Below, piece by piece: positions 55,009-64,000 of a stretch of DNA of 64,000 nt. The stretch is taken from the NCBI GenBank assembly GCA_025766275.1, contig JAFKAC010000097.1, positions 124,001-188,000 on the forward strand, given 5' to 3'. This DNA is from Lactarius indigo (Eukaryota; Basidiomycota; Agaricomycetes; Russulales; Russulaceae). Each line of letters opens with the position of its first letter. Positions within the stretch are counted from its first letter, which is position 1. The translations under genes and the position numbers were made by a program. Under the pieces are notes generated by a model. It saw nothing but the letters and a program-made list of their open reading frames with translations, had not been told where the DNA came from and did not search any database.

Positions 55009-57142
55009 ATGAGACCCACACAAGAGCTCGCTCAATCCACCTTGTTCACTCAACGGTGTGAGACTCTTTCTATCGCCGATAGAGTCAAGCTTTCGCATGA
55101 ACGTGCCAAGGCGATCGGAAAAGCGTACGGTATGTGGATTGACTCTCCCTTTGCAAGTGTATCGTCTCACTGTCGATTGTGAACGACAGCTTTAACGGTC
55201 GAAGACATACTCTATCTCTCACCCAAGTTTTGGGATATGCATACTGATCCTATTGCGTGCATTGATGGAGCGGCTGAGACTCTCCTGACCATCCAATACA
55301 ACCTCTGTGCCGGAACTCTGGCGACATACGTAAAGGGCCGGCCTGATCTTGTCCCTCTTCTTAAGAACGTACTCGACTTCGAAGTCTCGTAAGTGTACTT
55401 CCTACCGCTAGCCAACCATAGCTCCCATGGCTTATCTACGTTTTTCAGCGGCCAGTTTTGTCTTACAGAACTTGGACACGGGTTAGATGTTTTACACATG
55501 GAAACAACGGCAACGTTACTCCCTGATGGATGCTTCGATCTTCACACACCTTTAGAGCGAGCAGCCAAGTAAGGCCTCTCGGTTTCAACTTTAGACTTTC
55601 CGTCGTTTACAGTAAGGCACCTAGGTACATGCCGCCAACCTCGCCTGTTACTCCCGGCTTTCGGTGCGTCTCGGTTGTATTCGCGCGGACCGTCGTGAAC
55701 GGAGAAGACCATGGTGTAAAACCATTTGTCCTCCAGCTCCATGACGGTCAGTTCATGACCCCTGGTGTTTCAATTAAGTACGTCACTCGTAGTGGTCAAC
55801 TGTTTGGAAACTCATGGATCGTTTAGGGTCTTACCACCACGCGGCGGGTCGCGTCCTCTCAACCACTCGCTGACTTCCTTCAATCATGTACGACTCCCAC
55901 CAACAGCTCTTCTGGGTAGCATAGAGAAGCCCAAAGACCCTCGATCGTCGTTTTTCGAAAAGATAAACCGCGTTGCCGTTGGCACCCTGGCATTAAGTTC
56001 GCTCTGCATACCTTCATTGCAGGTCGTATCATACATTGCTGCGCGCTATAGCCTCCGACGAACCATCGTTGACGCAAGTGGGGTGCAGAAGCCAATCATG
56101 TCCTTCCAGACGCAGAAGCAACCGATCCTCACAGCGATTGCACAAACCTTCGTGCTTAGTGCCATGCACAAACAGGCCGTGGCGTGGTTCACAAACCCAA
56201 AGCAAGACCCGCGCGTGCGCCACGCCGTCGCGACGGTGCACAAGGCAGTGGTCATTCAAGCCTCGCAGGCGGCGAATCTTGTACTTGGAGACCGCTGCGG
56301 CGCGCAGGGCCTTTTTGAAGCGAACCAGTTATCCGCATTACACGTACGTGCGCTAGCCCCTCTTTTTCTTATTCTCCGTCCCGGCGCCTCTGACATCGTT
56401 TCTCCATCCAGTCTGATATACGCGGGATCGCAATCGCTGAAGGTGACCTGCTGGGAATCTCCATTCGTGCGTACCGTACACTTTCTCTGCCATTGTGCAT
56501 CGCTCACATTTTACTATCATAGGCCTCGCATCTGAGCTCCTTCTCGGACGCTATGCCCTTGAGCCACCGCGCTACCCGGACTCCCTCCTCGCCCAGCACG
56601 AAAGCGGACTCTTCTCTGAGCTCCGCGCCGTGCTTGCCGCAGCGCCAGGCCACCGCAGCACCACGTACGACCGAGAAGTCCTCCCACGCTCATTGCCGCT
56701 GGTACTGGCGATCGGCCATCGCATTGCGTATGACGCTGCGCGCGCGGCGCAGGTCGACGCCCCGTTGCTGGACCTGTTCGAGGTGGCGGCGATTATGCAG
56801 GACGAGGCGTGGTACGTCGAGAGCTTGGGTATATCGAGGGCTGAGCTGCGTAGGCGCGAGGCGCATGCGCTCGAGGCGGTCTTTGCGCGCCTGGAGGAGT
56901 ATCTTGTCAGGATGGATGTGGCACCATATATCGTGGCGCCGATTGTGTCAGATGAGAAGTGGGAGCACTTCTTTGGGACGCTACCGACGTTTTCTGAGAG
57001 TCGTGCAGTAAAGGAGGAGAGAGCTGCGAAGAAGATCGCAACGGTGCCGCTCGTCGAGAGCGATATCTTGCAGAAGATCCCTGGAGAGTGGGACACCACT
57101 TTGTCGATGGTACACGGAGTAGGCGTCTCGGTGATGTCCTAA
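55009..57142 (+). CDS. Acyl-CoA oxidase/dehydrogenase-like flavoprotein, 7 exons
   Basis: Exons 55009-55129, 55190-55388, 55449-55568, 55625-55777, 55827-56343, 56412-56466 and 56523-57142 give 594 residues with consistent phases. The middle domain has the flavin-contact pattern LTELGHGLDVLHMETTAT, followed by LLPPRGG-like and SFNHVRLPPTALLGS segments typical of acyl-CoA oxidases. A helical C-terminal domain contains AIAEGDLLGISIRLASELLLG. No peroxisomal SKL-type tail (it ends SVMS) and no mitochondrial presequence is obvious, so location is uncertain. Predicted to oxidise an acyl-CoA or related substrate with FAD. A decayed tandem copy lies at 59602-61680. Confidence 0.88.
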
Positions 57143-59601
57143 GGCTGTAGAAGTCAGCCTCCCATTCTTGTTTTCTTGATACCAGCTGGTGGACTTCACG
57201 GACTCGGAGCCCTTGGAACTGCCGGGGCCATGTGATCAGTATTTATAATTTTGACATATTCCAAGCAGTAATTTTACAAAAAAGGAAATCTTATCAGGCA
57301 AGGTGGCTGAGATAAAGATCGAGACATTCCCGACCTAATTGGACGGCCCCCCCACTAGAAGAGAGTCGTTTTATTGTAAATTACAATAACTTTAAAGTGA
57401 ACGTTCCAGTAAGAATGTCGAATGTTCTTGTACAGTATGTTTTCACGAGACGCGAACGAAGAAGTCTGCGATGATGTCGAGCAACTTCAATTGAGGTGAA
57501 AGTCGCTGGGTTCGGGGCCCAGAAAATCCAAACTGTCACCATACCCCAAACGTCGGCCACGAGCTCCTTCAATCAGGACAATGAGAAAAATGCTTCTCGG
57601 TGACAACGATACAAGACGACCTCTGTGAGCAACAGTAGACGGTGTCAATAAGTCTGACTCGGATATGTGCGAGGAGTGGCCCCTTAAACCTCCCAACCTC
57701 GTTGCTGATAAGGAGGCGACAAGGGAACTCATCTAAGTACAGAGTAGTCACCCGCATTGTAGGACCAATCATATATAGGGTTCCCAAAGAAGAAAAACAA
57801 AGGAGTCGTTGTCCAAGAGCAAACAAAAGCATAAGACGTGAACAACGAGGTGTCACGGTGGTGCCTGTCGGTGTTCAGTGTGGGGGCCAGCAGCCTAGGA
57901 ATTGATTTCAGGTTTCAATTTGTTCCGTCAAAGGAAGAAGCGATTCAGAAGAGGGCGAAAGGGGTGGATGAGCGCCAATGAAAACACATCCGCTGACACA
58001 TTTTGCGCGCGCCAACCACATTTTACCCTAACCCAGATGAGTCAGCTGGGCATTGTCTTGATGGTTTGTCACCGGGAAAATAGCTCGCCGCAACCGCCGA
58101 GATGATTCATGACGGACGAGCAATTCCACGAGACTGATCGTGGGGAGAAACGGACGGACTCGGAGATGCTGCCTCACCAGTACAGTCACGAATCACGACA
58201 AACGTGACAGACCACGTTTGCTTCGTTACCCCATCTCGTCTAAATAAAGGCCAGGGCTTACTGTAAAGAAGGCTACAGTACAGAATCCAGGCAGTGCAGC
58301 TCGTGATGGGCCTGTTGGCGAAGTTCATATCTCCCAGGCACTACTGGCATTAGCGCCTCATGTCTTCCCACTGCAGGGTCTCTAGGGAACAGAGAAGCCT
58401 CCGCAGATAGAACGCTGGCGAGCTACCTACCTTGGAGCCGCAGTGGGGTGTTTGTTTGTTTGTATGTTTTCCTTCGCTACATTCACGAGATTATGAAAGT
58501 GGGGACCAGCATATTAACCTATCACCTAGGCACGTGGAGTTGCACGCAATGTGGGATAATCTTCTTTTCCTCCTCCTTCTCCTTCTCGTGCAGTTCTCGA
58601 AACACCCGCCTGATGACGCTTGATGCCTGGGCATCTGGTGTAATGAGAAAGCCGTAACGCCGCGAGTGTCAGTCAACGGTGCAATTAGTAATGTCATTGC
58701 GTAGTCTGGCTTGGGCACCACATGGTTTCCTGATGCTAAAGTACTCCCCTGACGCTCATGATCGCGCTCACGTAACTTGGTGCCACTTCGATGGCTCCTT
58801 GCACACACTGTGCAATGGAAGCTCGGGCAAATAATGGATAGGCGCCTATCCAGAGCTAGATTTCATCAGCTTGATATCGGCCCACCATCTTGCTGGGCTC
58901 TGGCGTCTTGTGTCGACCATCTTTGCCGTAGGCCGTTGTAGTACCAAGTGCCAACTCGCCGTTACCATACTTTCTCCGGGCACCTTGGACTGATCCCTCC
59001 ATGGATTGTTCTTGTAAATTAGAGGCCCTCAGGAGTCTCAGGCTCCCGTCCTCGATTTTCGTCCGTGCTTGGGACATTCGCGCTAAATTTCTTTTGCCAG
59101 GACATCGAGCGAGCCGCGGACCAGTCATCTTCGGGCGCCTGTTTCCGGAAATGGGGGAAGTACCTGACGTTTATAATCACTGGATGTGACGATCTTCCTC
59201 ATGGCCTTGTTGTACTCCGCTTTCCTTTTTGTGGGCTTCTCGAACATCCATCTCGGCGCCCAACTGCTCAGGCCCGTGGCTGGCCCAATCAATCAGTTGG
59301 TACGGTTAAGTATAACGTCGTTACATTGCCCTTCCTCTTCTTGATAGAACTACGGCAATGGCTCTGCATCTCGACTATTCAGAACGAGCGAGCAGTGCAG
59401 AGTTACTTGGCGGCCGTGTGTTCGTGGGAAAGTTGATACCCAGACTTGAGGGCGCTTCAGCACATGGAAACGTAGCCATGGTTCCATTTCCTTTCGTGGG
59501 TCGGTTCCCGGTTCTTTCCGGGCCCTCCTTATAATAATATCCTGACCCACAGATCGGATTTGAGAGCCACTCTCGCCCAGCCGCATTTTCTCGTCCACAA
59601 C
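57143..59601. other. Intergenic region between the tandem acyl-CoA oxidase-like copies
   Basis: No gene recognised. It contains the palindrome TTATTGTAAATTACAATAA near 57369, TACAGTA or TACTGTA near 57436, 58262 and 58275, and a (GTTT)n stretch near 58446. Confidence 0.45.
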
Positions 59602-61680
59602 ATGAGACCGACACGAGACCTTACCCAAACCCCGTGTTCACTCAACGGGACCGAACTTCTATCCATCGCTGACCGAACGAGGCTCTCATATGAGCGTGCA
59701 AAGGCCATTGGAAGGGCGTATGGTGCGCCAAGCTCAACTTTTGTCATCGTTATCCTCTCACGCCTGAGGCTCATCCCAGCTTTGACGGTCGAGGACGTAC
59801 TTTTCCTCTCTCCTAAGTTTTGGGATCTCCACACCGATCCCATTGCGGGCCTTGATGGCGCCGCCGCAACTCTCCTCACCCTCCAATATAACCTCTGCGC
59901 TGGGACCCTCGCCACGTACCTACCCGAACAGCCCGACCTCGCCCCACTTCTCCAACGTGTATTGGATTTCGATGTCTCGTAAGCACCGTCGTCCGTAACA
60001 CTTGCTTCAATCATGTCACTGTCTAATTTTACAGTGGTCAGTACTGTCTTACAGAGCTGGGACATGGCTTGGATGTCATACACCTGGAGACGACCGCGAC
60101 GTTGTTACCCAATGGCAGCTTCGATCTTCATACGCCACTGGAGCGGGCGGCAAAGTGAGCCGTTTTATAGCCGAAGTTTTTCCCGTTTGACGTCGGTTAT
60201 CAGATATGCCGCCACTTCGCCAGTTAGCCCGGGCTTCCCTTGTATATCCATCGTATTCGCGCGGACCATCGTATATGGGGAGGACATGGAATCAAGCCAT
60301 TTGTCTTTCAGCTTCATGATGGTCAGACGATGACATCTGGGGTCTCGGTCAAGTGGGTCGTGTCGCGTCAACATTTGTGAACTCTAATATTCTTCTTTAG
60401 GCTCTTACCCCCACGGGGTGGGTCGACGCCTATCAACCACTCGCTAACATATTTCAACCATGTACGGCTACCCCATCGGCATTACTTGGAAGCATACAAA
60501 AACCGAGAGACCACGGGCGTCGTTTTTCAGCAAGATCTACAGAGTGGCTGTCGGGACGATCGCGCTCAGCTCTCTCGGGTTCCTTCATTGCAAGTTGCGG
60601 CCTATATCGCGGCACGCTACAGCCTACGACGACACGTAGTCGATACCAATGGAGTGTCCCAGCCGATCATATCCTTCCAGACCCAAAAACAGCCTATCTT
60701 GACCGCCATTGCGCAGTCCTTCGTTCTGCGTGAGATGCATAAACAGGCCGTTACGTGGTTCATGGACTCTTCCCTCGATCCGCGCGTGCGCCCATGCCGT
60801 TGCGAACGGTGCATAAGGTAACCATGGTCCAGACTGCGCAGCGGGCAAACTTGCACTTGGAGACCGGTGCGGTGCGCAGGGTCTATTTGCAGCAAACCAA
60901 CTCCCTACCTATGCACGTACGTAAATGTTATATTAGGCTATGCCCGCTTTGCCCATAGCCGTTCTATGATATACAGTCTGAAATGCGGGGAATCGCAATC
61001 GCCGAGGGTGATCTTCTGGGAATTTCTATCCGTGGGTTTTTTTTTCATGGCGTTTTTTGCGCCCATTTCTCATTATGTGCCCCCCCCCCCCCCCCTCCAG
61101 GCCTCGCTTCTGAACTTCTTCTCGGGCGTTATGCGCTGGAAATCGCCAAAGTACCCAGACAGTCCCCTTGCGAAGCACGAAGCGGGTATGTTTTCAGAGC
61201 TGCGCGCTGTGCTCGCCGTGGCGCCAAGCCACCGCAGCGCATCGTACGACCGGGAGGTCCTCCCGCGCTCGCTGCCTCTCATCATGGCCATTGGCGACCG
61301 CATAGCGTACGAGGCAGCGCGCGATGCACAGGTCGATGCACCGCTGCTCGCCCTGTTCGAGATCGCGTCGATGTTGCAGGACGAAGCGTGGTACGTCGAG
61401 CAGCTGGCATCACGCGCGCCCAATTGCGCTTGCGCGAGGCTGAGGCGATAGAGGCGGTCTTTCCACATTGGAGGAGTACCTCGTGCAGATGGACATCGCG
61501 CCTTATGTTACCGCACCGATCGTGTCGGAGGAGAGGTGGAACGCTTCCTTGGCACGTTACAGGCGTTCGGCGAACCGCGCAGCGGGTGGAATGCGGACCT
61601 AAGCATCACATCGGGGTTTCTCTCCAACGAGCTCCCGATGCAGATGTCGTCCCATCGGAGTGTTCGTCGATGCTTTGAGC
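59602..61680 (+). pseudogene. Decayed tandem copy of the acyl-CoA oxidase-like gene
   Basis: It follows the intact gene exon by exon. ATG at 59602 begins MRPTRDLTQ; LTVEDVLFLSPKFWDLHTDP occurs at about 59785 and CLTELGHGLDVIHLETTAT at about 60050. A one-base loss in the GEDHG codons near 60285 shifts the frame. Further indels occur near 60530, near 60800 (the VATVHK equivalent), near 61142 (YALE|SPKYPDS) and near 61410. The intron before the last exon contains a run of 16 C at 61080-61095. No full-length product is possible. The intact neighbour gives the ancestral reading. Confidence 0.9.
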
Positions 61681-62464
61681 TTTATATCCATTGTTATACC
61701 CTATTCTATCTCACACATCAAGCTATCTGGGCCTGTCATTTTCTTTTTTTCACTGTAATCATACCTTACATACCAGTAAATACATCTGGAGCCCAAATAA
61801 TACCATATCCGCGGGACTGTCATACTCTACGGGCATCGTTCGTAACCAGAAGGGTACTGTGAGATGGCTGAAGCGCAGGCTTACGTGAAAAAAAATGATT
61901 GAAAGGCGGACGATAAACGCCACTCGATGGTTCCTTGACCCAGCAGGTGCAATACAGTCTCTGTACAACATCAGTGGGGAATATGGCTGGTTACGGGAAT
62001 GGGCGGTAAATCAGCAGACACTAGGCAGGCACACCCCATCTACAGAATGACTTATCAGTGATCAGTCGTCGTTGTCCCACACCCTCATCCTCACGCTCGT
62101 CCGAGTCCGTCCACATCACGACGTCCATCGCGATCAAGCACCGAACTCGGTCTCCTCGGGTAGTACACTTCACAGCCAACTAATACTCCTGTATAACTCT
62201 CAATGCGACCATCGATCAGGTTAAGGTATGGTTAAATGTCTCCAAGGCGCGGCGAGGGCAAGAAGGGGAAGAAGGCTGTGAGGTGGAGCTCACTCATCAA
62301 ACTTTGCTTTAAACCGAGGTGACGTGTCTGACATCCCAATCTGACTGCCAACTGACCTAACTGGTATCTTTTTCTTGCACGTTATACAGTTAACCATTCT
62401 TATCGACTGTTGCTCCCACCAAATCCCTAGCGCTGCACCATTTGACCTCTATCAAGGGGCTCCT
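61681..62464. other. Intergenic region, no gene recognised
   Basis: AT-rich at the start. No coding signal was identified. Confidence 0.4.
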
Positions 62465-62950
62465 TCATTTGTTCCGTGCTTGATTTTGGATCGCCTCGTA
62501 TTTAAACTTTTCAAGAACGGCCGCCTTGCTCGGATTCGCAATTAGCCCGAAAGGGTTGATCCTATCCCGACAATCGTGTTGCATCCCAAGTATTCGACTT
62601 TCGTTGAGGGCCGGTCGTGAGGCATTGTCAATGTATTTGGCGATGATCAGAAGCCTGAGGGTGCGGTCTCAACTACATTCTCATCCAGCATCGTATACCG
62701 GATCTCAGTTACTTCCGTGGCTGTCATCGCTGAATGGTTTCGAATGTAATCGGCCATGTCGGGGTCACCGGTCACCTGTCACCCTCGGCTATCTCTCATA
62801 GTGTGCACGAGGGCAAACCAGGCGGCGCAACTTTTGCTATCATAGCCACGAAAAGCGGGGTCGGTCGTACTTTCCCCTCGACCCGGTCCCACACTATCTT
62901 CACTGACAAACCTTCCATCGCCAGCACCAAGCCGTAGCAATGCAAGTCAG
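62465..62950 (-). pseudogene. Decayed gene remnant, unrecognised
   Basis: On the minus strand FRGYDSKSCAAWFALVHTMR (about 62865-62806) is followed in a new frame by MADYIRNHSAMTATEVTEI (about 62758) and, after another shift near 62665, by LLIIAKYIDNASRPALNESR and NPSKAAVLEKFKYEAIQNQ ending at TGA 62465. The composition is clearly protein-like, but the frames change twice. The family was not recognised. Confidence 0.4.
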
Positions 62951-64000
62951 CCATTGATGCCGCGTCGAGTACAAGATAAGGATGGGAATGACCGTCTAGA
63001 TGACTGGCCCATCAAGGAACTGCAAAGCTGCAACTCCGTCGAGGACGTGATTCAGCACGCATATATGTTCGTTTTTGTCGGCCCTTGTAATACTCACATT
63101 TTACAGGCAGCGAGGTATATCCGGAAGCATCAAGTCTTCCCAATCGCCTTGAGGTGCGTGCTTAGATATCACAACAAAGAATATGGTGGAAAATCTTAGC
63201 CGAGTACTCCACCGCGACGAGGAGGATGCAACCAAGTCGAGCAAGTTATTTCTGCAAGATATACTCAATTAACGCTCGATCCCTCTTGTATTTCATAAGA
63301 ATAGCAATATCCGATCTTCCCACTAGCTTCTTGAGAAATCCTCAAGAAACCAGCAGGAAGGGCGGATGTTGAAGAAGCTCTATAGAGGCTGGATGGCCTG
63401 ACGCAGGAGAAGATCAGCTCGACCTTGAAGGCCACCAGTGAGCTTAGAGGTAACCAACCCTCTGCGTCATATAAAACCTCCCTTGGACGACACTCCATCT
63501 GTTTGTGTAGGCTTCACAAATGAAGAATCTGAGTCATATTCCTGCCGTGCGAACGAATGATACGGCTCGCGTCCTCTCCTCTCCTCTTACCTCCCTGGTA
63601 TCTCTTGGTTCTGGGTAGCTCCCCCTGTACTTGTGGCTTCGAATGATATCCATCTATCCGAAACAGTGGCAAATTTGTGCAGCACCACGCGGAGACGCTG
63701 ATTCCTACGCCATGCGTCACGATGAACTCTGTCCGGTTTCCTCGTGCATGAGTTCCAGGAAAGACGGAGAAGAACGCCGCCAGCACATGGCCAACTTCCA
63801 ATTCACCGGTATGACGGGACTGCGTGCGACCATCGGCACGGAGGCCAAAAAGTCTCGCGTTGTGTTTTTGCTGTGCTATCGTTGCAAATGCCCAACATTG
63901 TCCACTTTCGGACAAAGTCCACGGGTTTCTTCTTTTCCTTGATGGGTCTCTGACTGGGTATTGTCTCGTCGCGTTGGTGTTTACGTAAAACGTGTAGAAC
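62951..64000. other. Right end of window, no gene recognised
   Basis: Open stretches on both strands (for example 63514-63915 minus and 63631-63942 plus) overlap each other and show no recognisable motif or splice context, so no gene is called. Confidence 0.35.

Noticed and set aside
55009..57142. Indoleamine 2,3-dioxygenase as identity of the 594-residue gene
   Set aside because: A first impression only. The GHGLDVLHMETTAT and HVRLPPTALLGS segments and the EGDLLGISIRLASELLLG end fit acyl-CoA oxidases/dehydrogenases; no haem-dioxygenase motif is present.
63514..63942. Overlapping 100-130 codon ORFs at the right edge
   Set aside because: They lie on opposite strands over the same bases, with no motif or splice evidence for either.

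Overview
The window looks like nuclear DNA of an agaricomycete basidiomycete, most likely from the Rhizoctonia/Ceratobasidium group. This is inferred from intron-dense genes with roughly 50-60 nt introns, a secreted carotenoid-ester-lipase-type esterase, F-box/LRR genes and abundant Tf2-like Ty3/gypsy elements; no ribosomal marker is present. The left half (1-37.3 kb) is a transposon nest and the right half (38.6-57.1 kb) holds ordinary host genes.

Transposon half. Element 1 (minus strand, 1-4990) sits in the leader of element A (plus, 4991-8728) and carries a solo LTR of its own family in its gag. Element B (8729-16518, both LTRs 511 bp) interrupts A on its left but abuts a different element, D (minus, 16519-18716), on its right, with no matching target duplication. 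A 212-bp tandem repeat and a decayed, spliced host-like gene follow. That gene is split by full-length element C (21028-29590, LTRs 582 bp, duplication AATAT), which itself carries a solo LTR of another family in its integrase. A truncated relative of C and an LTR fragment follow. The block closes with a complete hAT DNA transposon (32963-37328) that has matching terminal repeats, an 8-bp duplication and a 13-exon transposase whose reading frame is intact.

Elements 1, B, C and D are self-primed elements; B and C end in a chromodomain. An 11-nt primer-binding site two bases inside the LTR is exactly complementary to an 11-mer in the LTR located 33-34 bp downstream of a TATA box, and the pairing covaries between families. 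Gag and pol of 1, B and C are joined by a -1 frameshift heptamer. B and C also carry a third ORF between the chromodomain and the 3' LTR; in C it ends in CCHC knuckles. Every stop I identified in the B and C pol and ORF3 frames, apart from the terminal ones, is TGA where Arg CGA is expected, and 27 of 30 LTR-pair differences are CpG transitions. This is a strong footprint of CpG deamination.

Host half. In order: a secreted type-B carboxylesterase (15 exons including one of 8 nt); repeats and a decayed gene; an F-box protein; the E2 subunit of branched-chain 2-oxoacid dehydrogenase; a Rab7-like GTPase with a large insertion, divergently paired with the mitochondrial protease ATP23; and an acyl-CoA oxidase-like gene followed by a decayed tandem copy. 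The last 2.3 kb holds only a gene remnant.
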